Assembly: GCF_000724485.1 (NCBI RefSeq)
Contig: NZ_CP007739.1
Span: 790,843-854,842, forward strand
From: Bacillus methanolicus MGA3
Lineage (GTDB): Bacteria > Bacillota > Bacilli > Bacillales > Cytobacillaceae
DNA length: 64,000 bases
Reading direction: 5' to 3'
Both the position numbers and the translations under genes were made by a program. The notes beneath the pieces were generated by a model. The model searched no databases. It was not told where the DNA came from and saw nothing but the letters and a program-made list of their open reading frames with translations. Shown in pieces: positions 44,139 to 53,072 of the stretch (positions are counted from its first letter, which is position 1; each line of letters opens with the position of its first letter).

Positions 44139-47100
44139 AAATGTGACATGGACCGATGACCAATGGAAAGCAATAATGGCAAAAGACCGGGACATCCTTG
44201 TTGCGGCGGCTGCCGGTTCGGGAAAAACGGCCGTTCTCGTTGAGAGAATCATTCGAAGAATTACTTCCTTGCATGACCCGATTGATGTTGACCAGCTGCT
44301 AGTCGTTACTTTTACGAATGCTTCAGCTGCTGAAATGAGACATCGAATTGGTGAAGCATTAGAAAAAGAGATTAATCAAAACCCAACCTCTGCGCATTTG
44401 CGTAAACAATTGAGTCTGTTGAATAAAGCATCGATTTCAACGCTCCATTCCTTTTGCTTGGAAGTGATAAAAAAATACTATTATTTAATTGATATTGATC
44501 CAGGGTTCCGGATTGCCGATGAGACGGAAGCTCAACTTATGCGTGACGAGGTTTTGGATGAATTATTTGAAGAAGAATACGGTAAAAGTGATAATGAAGC
44601 ATTCTTTTCACTTGTTGATACGTTTACGAATGACCGGAGCGATGAAGCCCTGCAAGATATTATCAGGGAACTTTATGATTTTGCCCGTTCTAATCCTTCT
44701 CCTGACCGTTATTTGAAATCGATTATCGAAATGTATGATGTTGATGAGAATGGGAAATTAGAAGATCTTCCATTTATGGATGCTCTTTTAGATGACATAG
44801 AGATGCAGCTTGAAGGGGCAAAGCAAATGCTGCTTGAAGGGCTGGAGCTGACGAAGCTTCCCGGAGGACCTGCACCTAGAGCAGAAAATTTTATCGATGA
44901 CTTGCATATTGTTGATACGCTCATTAGCGCAAAAAACGATTCATGGTCAACATTGTATAACGCAATGCAAAACCTGTCCTTTTCACGTGCTAAAACAGTT
45001 CGAGGAGACGAATATGACGGTGATCTGGTCGAAAAAGCCCAAAAATTGAGAGAAAGGGCGAAAAAAGTTTTGCAGGATTTACAGTCCGAACTTTTCTCAA
45101 GAAGGCCTGAATCGTTTTTAAAAGATATGCGAGAAATGAAAGGACATATTGAAACTCTCATTTCACTTGTGAAATCTTTTTCGGACCGATTTGAACAAGT
45201 GAAAAGAGAAAAGGGATTAGTTGATTTTGCTGATTTAGAGCATTACTGTCTTGATATTCTAACCGGAAGCATTGATGAAGACGGAAGAAGAATTCCTTCC
45301 GAAGCAGCACTTTCTTACCGCCGTCTTTTTAAAGAAGTTCTCGTCGATGAGTACCAAGATACAAACATGGTGCAGGAAGCCATATTGCAGCTCGTCACGA
45401 ATGAAGAAGAACAGACAGGAAACCTCTTTATGGTAGGGGACGTCAAGCAATCGATCTACCGGTTCAGGCTGGCAGAGCCAAATTTATTTTTAAGCAAGTA
45501 CAACCGTTTTAAGCCGACTGGTGCGGATTCAGGCTTGAGAATCGATTTAGCCCGGAATTTCCGAAGCCGGAAAGAAGTGCTCGACGGAACGAATTTTCTG
45601 TTTAAGCAGTTTATGGGAGTTAAGGTTGGAGAAATCGATTATGATGAAGCTGCAGAGTTAAAAAAAGGCGCTCCGTATCCTGAAGAAACATCAAACCCTG
45701 TTTCCGTCATCTTGATCGACCAAGCCGGAGAGGATGACGAAAGCGATGCTGATGAATTGCCTGAAGCGGACAACATAGGAGATTTCAGCCGGGAGGAATT
45801 GCAGCAGTCGCAGCTTGAAGCAAGGGTAATAGCAAAAAAAATCAAAGAGCTCATTGAAAATCGGACTGAAGTATATAACACAAAAACAAAAAGCTCAAGG
45901 CCAGTTACTTACAGAGACATTGTAATTCTTCTCAGGTCCATGACTTGGGCCCCAGAGATCATGGAAGAGTTTAAACACCAAGGTATACCGGTTTATGCAA
46001 ATTTATCAACTGGATATTTTGAAGCAACAGAAGTATCAATTATGATGTCTTTGTTAAAAGTCATTGACAATCCTTATCAAGATATTCCGCTTGCAGCCGT
46101 TTTACGCTCTCCGATTGTAGGATTAAACGAAGAAGAATTGTCGCAAATACGTATTTCAAATAAGTGGGGATCGTTCTATGAGGCTCTGATGTCTTTTTGT
46201 CAGGCAAAGCCGGAAGCAGATCAAGAAGCACTCTATGAAAAAGTCAGGCCGTTCACAGAGCAGCTTCAATATTGGAGAACAAAAGCCCGTCAAGGATCAT
46301 TATCTGAATTGATTTGGGATTTATTTAGGGAAACGAAATTTTATGATTTTGTCGGAGGGATGCCAGGCGGAAAACAGCGACAGGCCAACCTTAGAGCGTT
46401 ATATGACAGGGCACGGCAATATGAATCGACATCATTTAGAGGTTTGTTTCGCTTTCTCCGGTTTATAGAGCGAATGATCGACCGTGGCGATGACCTGGGA
46501 GCAGCCCGTGCACTGGGAGAACAAGAAGATGTTGTAAGAATTATGACGATTCACAGCAGTAAAGGTCTTGAATTCCCTGTCGTTTTTATTGCCGGTTTAG
46601 CGCGAAAATTCAATACAATGGATCTGAAAAAAACATTCATGCTGGATAAGGAATTTGGATTCGCTGCCAGGTATGTAAATGCTGAAAAACGGATATCATA
46701 CCCAACGCTTGCGCAGCTTTCATTTAAGCGTAAAAAGAAAATGGAAATGCTGGCAGAGGAAATGAGAGTGTTATATGTTGCTTTAACCCGTGCAAAAGAG
46801 AAGCTGTTTTTGATAGGATCGGTAAAAAATGCTGAAAAATCATTGGACAGATGGCTCTCGGCAGCTGCCACCGAAAACTGGCTATTAAATGATTATGAGC
46901 GGGCGAGTGCAAATAGCTATTTGGATTGGATCGGCCCTGCGCTTATTAGACATAAGGATTGTGTAGTTTTGCGAGCTGGCATTAATCAGGAAAAAATAAA
47001 ACTATTAGACCACCCTTCATGCTGGCATGTTGAAATGATTCATAGTGAAGAAGCTGGAGCATTGATTGAAGATAAAAGAAACGAAAGAGAAGAATTGTTG

Positions 47101-47880
47101 GAAAAAGTAGCTGAAGGCAAACAGGTTCCAATTATTTCTAAATATGCAGAACGGGTAAACGAACAGCTTTCATGGAAATATGAATTTCATAGTGCTTCTG
47201 TGTTCCGATCCAAGCAATCTGTTTCCGAGATTAAGAGGCAGTATGATCTTGCCGGTGAAGAGAGCAGTACGGAACTGCTTCGGAAAATAAGAAAGCCTCT
47301 TTTAAAGCGGCCAAGATTTATGCAAGAAAAAACGTTAACACCAGCAGAAAAAGGAACGGCAATGCATATGGTAATGCAGCAGATTGATCTGTCGATTCCT
47401 TTAACGGAAGAATCGATCCGTCATCAGGTAGATGCCATGGTACAGAAAGAACTCCTTACCGCGGAGCAAAGAGAAGGAATCGATCCTGAACTTGTTTTGA
47501 AATTTTTTAAGAGCGATCTTGGGCAAAGGATGCTGCGTGCAGAAAAGGTTATGCGCGAGGTTCCTTTCAGTCTATCAATTCCGGCAAAAGAAACGTATAC
47601 CGATTGGACTGGTGGAGATGAACAAGTCCTTATACAAGGTGTGATTGACTGTTTCTTTGAAGAAGAGGAAGGAATTATACTCCTTGACTATAAAACAGAT
47701 CGTATTACGGATCGTTATAAAGGGGGATTTGAAGAAGCAAAACCAATTCTTGAATCGAGGTACAGCCTTCAAATAAACCTTTATGCCCGTGCACTTGAAC
47801 AAATAGTAAGAAAGCCTGTCTATGAGAGATATTTGTTCTTCTTTGACGGGGGACATTTATTAAAGCTAGAAAATAATTAA
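44104..47880 (+). CDS. addA: ATP-dependent helicase/nuclease subunit AddA
   Basis: 1258 residues, UvrD/RecB superfamily 1 helicase with a C-terminal nuclease. Walker A is AAAAGSGKTAVLVER, motif II VDEYQDTN, a late motif RVLYVALTRAKEK, and the nuclease motif ILLDYKTDRI. TTG at 44104 is preferred because AAGGAGGT then lies 8 bases away; ATG at 44098 is only 2 bases from it. It overlaps the end of addB. In B. subtilis sbcDC follows; here gerPF follows directly. Confidence 0.96.
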   Translation: MTNSVIIPPKPENVTWTDDQWKAIMAKDRDILVAAAAGSGKTAVLVERIIRRITSLHDPIDVDQLLVVTFTNASAAEMRHRIGEALEKEINQNPTSAHLRKQLSLLNKASISTLHSFCLEVIKKYYYLIDIDPGFRIADETEAQLMRDEVLDELFEEEYGKSDNEAFFSLVDTFTNDRSDEALQDIIRELYDFARSNPSPDRYLKSIIEMYDVDENGKLEDLPFMDALLDDIEMQLEGAKQMLLEGLELTKLPGGPAPRAENFIDDLHIVDTLISAKNDSWSTLYNAMQNLSFSRAKTVRGDEYDGDLVEKAQKLRERAKKVLQDLQSELFSRRPESFLKDMREMKGHIETLISLVKSFSDRFEQVKREKGLVDFADLEHYCLDILTGSIDEDGRRIPSEAALSYRRLFKEVLVDEYQDTNMVQEAILQLVTNEEEQTGNLFMVGDVKQSIYRFRLAEPNLFLSKYNRFKPTGADSGLRIDLARNFRSRKEVLDGTNFLFKQFMGVKVGEIDYDEAAELKKGAPYPEETSNPVSVILIDQAGEDDESDADELPEADNIGDFSREELQQSQLEARVIAKKIKELIENRTEVYNTKTKSSRPVTYRDIVILLRSMTWAPEIMEEFKHQGIPVYANLSTGYFEATEVSIMMSLLKVIDNPYQDIPLAAVLRSPIVGLNEEELSQIRISNKWGSFYEALMSFCQAKPEADQEALYEKVRPFTEQLQYWRTKARQGSLSELIWDLFRETKFYDFVGGMPGGKQRQANLRALYDRARQYESTSFRGLFRFLRFIERMIDRGDDLGAARALGEQEDVVRIMTIHSSKGLEFPVVFIAGLARKFNTMDLKKTFMLDKEFGFAARYVNAEKRISYPTLAQLSFKRKKKMEMLAEEMRVLYVALTRAKEKLFLIGSVKNAEKSLDRWLSAAATENWLLNDYERASANSYLDWIGPALIRHKDCVVLRAGINQEKIKLLDHPSCWHVEMIHSEEAGALIEDKRNEREELLEKVAEGKQVPIISKYAERVNEQLSWKYEFHSASVFRSKQSVSEIKRQYDLAGEESSTELLRKIRKPLLKRPRFMQEKTLTPAEKGTAMHMVMQQIDLSIPLTEESIRHQVDAMVQKELLTAEQREGIDPELVLKFFKSDLGQRMLRAEKVMREVPFSLSIPAKETYTDWTGGDEQVLIQGVIDCFFEEEEGIILLDYKTDRITDRYKGGFEEAKPILESRYSLQINLYARALEQIVRKPVYERYLFFFDGGHLLKLENN

Positions 47881-47885
47881 GTTGG

Positions 47886-47925
47886 AAAACCGGCAAGAGA
47901 CGAGTGTCCTTGCCGGTTTGTCTTA
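47886..47925. terminator. Terminator between addA and gerPF
   Basis: AAACCGGCAAG pairs with CTTGCCGGTTT with a 13-base loop; it lies between two convergent genes and likely serves both. Confidence 0.78.
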
Positions 47926-48144
47926 GTTATTATCTACCGTAGGCTGGTCAATTAAGTTGGAATCAATCACATTTGTAATACTAATTCCATTAATTGTAAC
48001 CAGAATTCCTCCAGTATTGCTTGCTCCGGAGCCGGAATGCGATTTTGTATTGCTTTTTGGAGAGATAAAGAGAGCGTCGCCAAATTGGACAATTCCTGAA
48101 CCCGCAATATTAAGGATCTGAACGGGACCGATAAAAGCTGGCAT
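47923..48144 (-). CDS. gerPF: Spore germination protein GerPF
   Basis: 73 residues opening MPAFIGPVQILNIAGSGIV, with GSGASNTGG and ending DSNLIDQPTVDNN. Closely similar to GerPA encoded at the other end of the operon. GerP proteins are needed for germinants to pass the spore coat. The ATG at 48144 lies 8 bases after AAGGATG; an ATG at 48153 overlaps it. Last gene of gerPA-F. Confidence 0.93.
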   Translation of the reverse strand: MPAFIGPVQILNIAGSGIVQFGDALFISPKSNTKSHSGSGASNTGGILVTINGISITNVIDSNLIDQPTVDNN

Positions 48145-48209
48145 GAAAAACATCCTTTTCTTTAATCGAATGTTATTTACTTTTGTGTGATTTTTTTTAA
48201 CATATGCTT

Positions 48210-48611
48210 TTACCCACCAATCTGTTCATCTTCACGAGGCAATAGCTGACGGATATGCTTCACTCTCGCTTCCATTGAAATATTTTTACTGTTTCCCACA
48301 TGGAGAAGAGAAGATGAAGAAATTCCGATAATATCGATTTTGCCAACTTTAATAATGGGATGATGGTTAAATGTTTCACAGGAAAATTGTTCTTGAACTG
48401 GTAAAAAGGGTATTGGACGAGAGAACACCTTGTATTCAAAAAAGTTTCCTTCATTGCTATAAAAAATTTCAGTTTCCCTCTGAACAGCTAAAGCTCGGGA
48501 AAATCCGTTAATAATACTTGAATCACCGATTTGCAAAGAAGAGGAAAAGGAGATCGTATTAATTTGAATTTGATCCACATATGAAGTACGTTGAAACATG
48601 TTAGGATGCAT
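48210..48611 (-). CDS. gerPE: Spore germination protein GerPE
   Basis: 133 residues, GerPE family: RTSYVDQIQINTISFSSSLQ near the start, RALAVQRE, then a second IGISSSSLLHVGNS. The start at 48611 overlaps gerPD; MFQRTS at 48599 is an equally likely start. Spore coat localisation is known for this family. Confidence 0.9.
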   Translation of the reverse strand: MHPNMFQRTSYVDQIQINTISFSSSLQIGDSSIINGFSRALAVQRETEIFYSNEGNFFEYKVFSRPIPFLPVQEQFSCETFNHHPIIKVGKIDIIGISSSSLLHVGNSKNISMEARVKHIRQLLPREDEQIGG

Positions 48612-48783
48612 CCGGTGTCAGCGGTACAAATGGACCAATAATTAATGATTCAGGAGGTGTATCAAAAGCAGATGCCAATTGAATCGTTTGAGTGTCTCCT
48701 ACCATTAATAAAGAAGAACTGGAGACCCCGATCACTCTTATACTTCCTACACAAATCTCCCGATTATGAACTTGAAAATTCAT
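48601..48783 (-). CDS. gerPD: Spore germination protein GerPD
   Basis: 60 residues, VGSIRVIGVSSSSLLMVGDT, ending FVPLTPDAS. The ATG overlaps the gerPC stop (ATGA) and the end overlaps gerPE, so the genes are translationally coupled. Confidence 0.92.
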   Translation of the reverse strand: MNFQVHNREICVGSIRVIGVSSSSLLMVGDTQTIQLASAFDTPPESLIIGPFVPLTPDAS

Positions 48784-49388
48784 TCTTTCATCATTCCTTT
48801 CACATTGTCTGGCAAATTTCTAATAAAGACAAATACTCCATTCTCAATTTCTTTTTTCATTTGAGTAATAATTTTTTCCTTCCAATCTTCTGTTGATCGT
48901 TCTATTTGGGGATTTTGTCTTAAATAAAATTCAATTCGGGTTGGAATTTGTTTCTTTATATCTTCTTTAATGAAATCAGTATATGACTCATCAATCTTTA
49001 CATTTAATTTTTCTTGAGTTTGCTTGATTAAAGGTTCTATTTCTGTTTCTAAGTAATGATACAAGTTATTTTCGAGTTCCATCACTGTTTGCATACGGTC
49101 TTTCGGAGATAATGAAGTGCTCAATTGTTGATTATCGACAGAAAAGTCTTCGATTCCCTGGAGGTCAGAAGGATTTAATCCAATATTTAATGTTCCTTCA
49201 AGAGTTTCTACTTTTAACTGGTCAAATTTATATTCAATTTTATCAACTCTAATACCCGGTCTTTCTTTTAGTTCCGTTAATTGATTTTGAATTGATTCAA
49301 TTGTTTTTTCCAGCTGGCGGATTTTCCTTTCTTGCGCTTGAATAAACAGGTGCATTTTTTGAATGTATTGATAAAACTCTTGATTCAA
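48780..49388 (-). CDS. gerPC: Spore germination protein GerPC
   Basis: 202 residues. An N-terminal coiled coil (QAQERKIRQLEKTIESIQNQ) and a mixed C-terminal domain match GerPC. It starts with TTG at 49388, 5 bases after GAGGTGAT; a GTG at 49397 overlaps that site. Third gene of the operon. Confidence 0.92.
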   Translation of the reverse strand: MNQEFYQYIQKMHLFIQAQERKIRQLEKTIESIQNQLTELKERPGIRVDKIEYKFDQLKVETLEGTLNIGLNPSDLQGIEDFSVDNQQLSTSLSPKDRMQTVMELENNLYHYLETEIEPLIKQTQEKLNVKIDESYTDFIKEDIKKQIPTRIEFYLRQNPQIERSTEDWKEKIITQMKKEIENGVFVFIRNLPDNVKGMMKE

Positions 49389-49410
49389 ACAAATCACCTC
49401 GAATTTATTC

Positions 49411-49629
49411 TCAAGTCGGCGGCACTAAAGGAACTGCGGGTGCTTCCTGGAGGGTTCCCGCACCGGGAGGCCTTGGTTGCGGAGCCGGACCAATAAAGCC
49501 ACCGGTGTTGGATAAATGAGAAACCGGCTTAATGATTCCGGCGCTCCCGATCTGAAAAACAGAAGAATTGGTAATCCCCTCAATTTTTATCAAATTGATT
49601 TGGATCGATTGTTGTATATAAAAATTCAT
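49411..49629 (-). CDS. gerPB: Spore germination protein GerPB
   Basis: 72 residues: MNFYIQQSIQINLIKIEGIT, then SSVFQIGSAG and a proline-rich tail (APQPRPPGAG). The ATG at 49629 follows GCAGGTGATCGAA. Second gene of the operon. Confidence 0.92.
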   Translation of the reverse strand: MNFYIQQSIQINLIKIEGITNSSVFQIGSAGIIKPVSHLSNTGGFIGPAPQPRPPGAGTLQEAPAVPLVPPT

Positions 49630-49646
49630 TTCGATCACCTGCTATT

Positions 49647-49868
49647 TTAGGCGTTAAAAAAATTTCCTTGATCAAGTAGATCAGTATCATATGTGTTTGT
49701 GGAACTTTGTTGATTGTAAACGTATAAACCGTCTCCTGTATTAAAGGAACCAGCTCCTGAAAAGGTCTTTGCTGTTGATACTGGCATCACTTTATAAACA
49801 TCTCCAATGTTAAAAATCGAACTGCTCCCAATTGTAATTACTTGCACAACTCCGACAATCGCTGGCAT
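49647..49868 (-). CDS. gerPA: Spore germination protein GerPA
   Basis: 73 residues: MPAIVGVVQVITIGSSSIFN, GAGSFNTGD and the end YDTDLLDQGNFFNA. First gene of gerPA-F, 30 bases downstream of a sigma-K-like -10 box. Confidence 0.93.
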   Translation of the reverse strand: MPAIVGVVQVITIGSSSIFNIGDVYKVMPVSTAKTFSGAGSFNTGDGLYVYNQQSSTNTYDTDLLDQGNFFNA

Positions 49869-49897
49869 CGACTACACCCTTTTCATAAATTCTCTTA

Positions 49898-49924
49898 TAT
49901 CGTATGTGACAAATAATTGAGTGT
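49898..49924 (-). promoter_or_regulatory. Sigma-K-type promoter of the gerP operon
   Basis: On the minus strand CATACGATA (49906-49898) fits the sigma-K -10 consensus CATA-N3-TA perfectly, and ACA (49924-49922) lies 15 bases upstream as the -35 core. The gerP operon of B. subtilis and B. cereus is transcribed by sigma-K in the mother cell. Confidence 0.75.
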
Positions 49925-50091
49925 GATTAAAATGCCCATGAATTCTAATACAACAAGCCCGTTATATATTGAAAAAAGTGATATTTGCAGTTAGAAATTA
50001 CTGGGAGCCGCCTGGGATTATAGAGAAACGGATAGTTAAGCCATCACTTATTCGAGGTATGGTTGCGGCCCTTGGGCCAGCAGAGGATAAT

Positions 50092-50173
50092 CATTTACTG
50101 TCATTCAGCAGACGTTTACTCCGTTCAAGATGCATTTACTCCCGTTCAGCTGGTTTTTACTCTCGTTGAGGTA
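50092..50173. repeat. Four imperfect 20-21 bp repeats upstream of the DUF418 gene
   Basis: TTTACT recurs at 50094, 50115, 50135 and 50156, three copies followed by CCGTTCA- or CATTCA-like bases and one by CTCGTTGA. Spacing is 21, 20 and 21, about two DNA turns, as expected for a protein-binding array. The remainder of 49925-50320 shows no gene. Confidence 0.6.
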
Positions 50174-50320
50174 CTGACTTCCATTATTTTTAGGATTTCC
50201 ATATGTTGCGGCCAAATTAGCTCTGAATTATTCATTTTACAGAGAGGAATCATACTAGTTATTCTACATGTCAATCGTGTATAATAGATTTTGCAGATTT
50301 TTCTGATAAGGGGACAAATG

Positions 50321-51511
50321 ATGCCTGATGTGAATAAAGCAAATTTGAATCAAGAGCGAATCCTTTCACTTGATATAATTAGAGGATTTGCGATTCTAGG
50401 AATTTTTTTAGTGAATATGATTTCTTTTCATTCTCCGATTCTTTATATCGATCCATTGAAATGGTGGAGAGATTCTCTCAGTAAAGCAGTCTATATGTTT
50501 ATAGATATCTTTGCACAGGCAAGTTTTTACCCGCTGTTTTCGATGCTTTTTGGATACGGACTTGTTATTATGATGGAACGGTCACAGAAAAAGCGGGTAA
50601 ATTTTTATGTGATTGTTGTCAGAAGGCTGTTTTTACTGTTTTTGATTGGTGTGATCCACGCTTTTTTTATCTGGCATGGGGATATTTTGATTAATTATGC
50701 TATACTCGGTTTTATTATGTTATTGTTTCTAAAATTACCTCCAAGATCGTTAATGATTACAGGAACATTGCTATATGTTATCCCCAATATTTTTTTAACT
50801 TTGTTTATATCAATCGGAATGCTGTTTGCGCCTAGGGAAGAATGGAATCGACACGATGAACATTCTGCAGCTGCTTCAATCGAGGTGTACAGTCATGGAA
50901 GCTATACTGAGATAACAGAACAAAGAGTGAGGGATTGGTATATGGTAAATAACCTTGAATCATTCTTTATGATGCTTACAGCCATCCTTCCATTGTTTAT
51001 GCTTGGAGCCGGAACAGCTAAATTAAAATGGCTGGAAAACCCTGAACGGCATAAAAAATGGCTGCTTTTCATAATGGCTGCAGCAGGAATTACAGGGCTG
51101 ATTCTTAAAGGCCTTCCTTACTTATTTGGCACAAATATCGCAATTGACTATATACAAGATACATTTGGAGGCCCGTTATTATCCATTGCTTATGCTCTCA
51201 GTATAGCTTTACTTGTTAATCGAAAAAGGGCGGCTTTGTTTCTTTCTTCAATAGCAGCAGTTGGAAGAATGTCATTAAGCAATTATTTATTCCAATCGAT
51301 CTGTTCTACTTTTATTTTTTATAGTTACGGGCTTGGATATTATGGGAAGATATCTTTATTTGAAGGCACGATTCTTGCATTAGCCATATTCGTTGTTCAA
51401 GCAGCTGTAAGCTACATTTGGATGAAACATTTTTATTATGGTCCAATGGAATGGTTATGGCGCAGTTTTACTTATTTATCGCTGCCGAAGTGGAAACGTT
51501 TTTCACAATAA
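50321..51511 (+). CDS. DUF418 (YeiB-like) membrane protein
   Basis: 396 residues, about ten helices, with RILSLDIIRGFAILGIFLVN near the start and the C-terminal DUF418 part FSQ-ending block MSLSNYLFQSICSTFIF and GPMEWLWRSFTY. B. subtilis relatives include YxaH/YrkO. The function is unknown. The ATG at 50321 lies 7 bases after AAGGGG; 50318 is an alternative. It is preceded by a four-copy repeat. Confidence 0.88.
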   Translation: MPDVNKANLNQERILSLDIIRGFAILGIFLVNMISFHSPILYIDPLKWWRDSLSKAVYMFIDIFAQASFYPLFSMLFGYGLVIMMERSQKKRVNFYVIVVRRLFLLFLIGVIHAFFIWHGDILINYAILGFIMLLFLKLPPRSLMITGTLLYVIPNIFLTLFISIGMLFAPREEWNRHDEHSAAASIEVYSHGSYTEITEQRVRDWYMVNNLESFFMMLTAILPLFMLGAGTAKLKWLENPERHKKWLLFIMAAAGITGLILKGLPYLFGTNIAIDYIQDTFGGPLLSIAYALSIALLVNRKRAALFLSSIAAVGRMSLSNYLFQSICSTFIFYSYGLGYYGKISLFEGTILALAIFVVQAAVSYIWMKHFYYGPMEWLWRSFTYLSLPKWKRFSQ

Positions 51512-51552
51512 AATCAATAGATTAGAATATTCTTGTAAAAAGGGGTGGGCTC

Positions 51553-52464
51553 ATGAAATTTGTAACAGCAAAAGATAAAAATGGAGTGTTTGTTGGGATT
51601 GTAAATGAAGAAAACAACAGTGTGCTTCCGATTAGAAAGGCAGAAGAACGTCGTTCAGGTGAACTACATTTTCCAGTGACGATGATAGAATGCATTGCTC
51701 TCGGAGATGATTTTATTAAAAAAGTAGAAAACCTGATAGAATGGGTCAATAACAGTGAAGGAGGAAAAGAATTATATGTTCCCTTAGAGAAAGTGGAACT
51801 GCTTGCTCCCATTCCTAGGCCGGCAAAAAATATATTTTGTGTAGGCAAAAATTATGCTGAACATGCAATTGAAATGGGAAGCAAGGATGATATTCCCGAA
51901 CATGTAATGGTATTTACGAAAGCTCCCACTACAGTCATTGGTCATCAACAAAAGGTTCTTAACCATCTAAAAGTGACAAAAGAGCTTGATTATGAAGGAG
52001 AATTGGCAGTTGTTATTGGAAAAGCGGGAAAAGCAATCAAGAAAGAAGAGGCGCTTGATTATGTATTCGGCTATACGATTATCAATGATATTACAGCTAG
52101 AGATCTCCAAAGCCGCCACAAACAGTTTTTCATTGGGAAAAGCCTTGATGCAACTTGTCCAATGGGACCTTGGATCGTCCATAAATCAGTAATTGAAAAT
52201 CCTAATCAATTAAATATTCAAACAAAAGTGAATGGGGAAATGAGACAAAACTCCAATACAAAACACTTTATCTTCCCTGTAGAGGAAATTATTTCTGTTC
52301 TTTCTGCCGGAATGACGCTTGAACCTGGCGACATTATTGCAACCGGAACACCTGCAGGGGTAGGGAAAGGCTTTAAGCCGCCAAGGTTTTTAAATCCGGG
52401 TGATGTCATTGAGGTCTCCATCGAAAAAATAGGAACATTAACCAACCAAATTGCCGATGAATAA
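51553..52464 (+). CDS. yisK: Fumarylacetoacetate hydrolase family protein YisK
   Basis: 303 residues. The FAH C-terminal domain shows FCVGKNYAEHAIEMGS, the metal-binding ELDYEGELAVVIGKAG, and TGTPAGVGKGFKPP. Relatives act on oxaloacetate or acylpyruvates; B. subtilis YisK has been tied to oxaloacetate decarboxylation and to cell shape. The ATG follows AAGGGGTGGGCTC. Place next to yisL matches B. subtilis. Confidence 0.92.
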   Translation: MKFVTAKDKNGVFVGIVNEENNSVLPIRKAEERRSGELHFPVTMIECIALGDDFIKKVENLIEWVNNSEGGKELYVPLEKVELLAPIPRPAKNIFCVGKNYAEHAIEMGSKDDIPEHVMVFTKAPTTVIGHQQKVLNHLKVTKELDYEGELAVVIGKAGKAIKKEEALDYVFGYTIINDITARDLQSRHKQFFIGKSLDATCPMGPWIVHKSVIENPNQLNIQTKVNGEMRQNSNTKHFIFPVEEIISVLSAGMTLEPGDIIATGTPAGVGKGFKPPRFLNPGDVIEVSIEKIGTLTNQIADE

Positions 52465-52550
52465 TGAACGGTAATTTACCCCATTTGTTTAGTTTTTTTC
52501 ATGACAATATGATATGATGATAAAGAATGATACATAAGGAGGCAATGTCA

Positions 52551-52907
52551 ATGACACACGCCCATATTACTGCCTGGTTTTTAGCACTTGTTCTATTTTT
52601 CATTGCGCTGGGCCTTCATAAAAGCGGAAAAGCAAAAGGATTTAGAGTAGTACAGATGATTCTGAGAGTATTTTACATACTAATTGTAGCTACCGGTGTA
52701 TGGATGTTAACAAGTATTTCCACTATCAGTTTGCTCTATATCTTAAAGTCTGCAGTCGGGCTATGGGTAATTGCCATGCTTGAATTGATTTTAATCCGGA
52801 CGGCCAAACAACAAAGAACTTCGACTTTATGGATCCAATTTGTCGTTGCTTTTTTGCTTGTCTTGTATTTAGGATTTAAGCTTCCGTTAGGATTTCATTT
52901 CCTATAA
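52551..52907 (+). CDS. yisL: YisL (DUF1516) membrane protein
   Basis: 118 residues, the same as B. subtilis YisL, with four helices and the start MTHAHITAWFLALVLFFIAL. The ATG at 52551 lies 8 bases after AAGGAGG; ATG 52545 is too close. Function unknown. Confidence 0.9.
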   Translation: MTHAHITAWFLALVLFFIALGLHKSGKAKGFRVVQMILRVFYILIVATGVWMLTSISTISLLYILKSAVGLWVIAMLELILIRTAKQQRTSTLWIQFVVAFLLVLYLGFKLPLGFHFL

Positions 52908-52931
52908 AACTTATAAAAAGATATGATTCAC

Positions 52932-52959
52932 AAAAAGCTGCCAAATTGGCGGCTTTTTT
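52932..52959 (+). terminator. Terminator after yisL
   Basis: AAAGCTGCC pairs with GGCGGCTTT with one mismatch, followed by seven T. Confidence 0.8.
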
Positions 52960-53072
52960 TCTGCTTTTCTCGTTTTTTTAACTATAGAAAGATTTCAAGT
53001 CTGCTTTCTATGTTTAATTTAATATTGACGAATATTATGAAATTTATAAAAATTAAAATATAGTATAATGGA

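Noticed and set aside
49932..49994. 20-codon plus-strand frame starting MPMNSNTTSP
   Set aside because: No ribosome binding site and no similarity that I recognise; likely chance.
50092..50173. CRISPR-like array
   Set aside because: Units are only 20-21 bp in total with no unique spacers between conserved repeats, and there are no cas genes.
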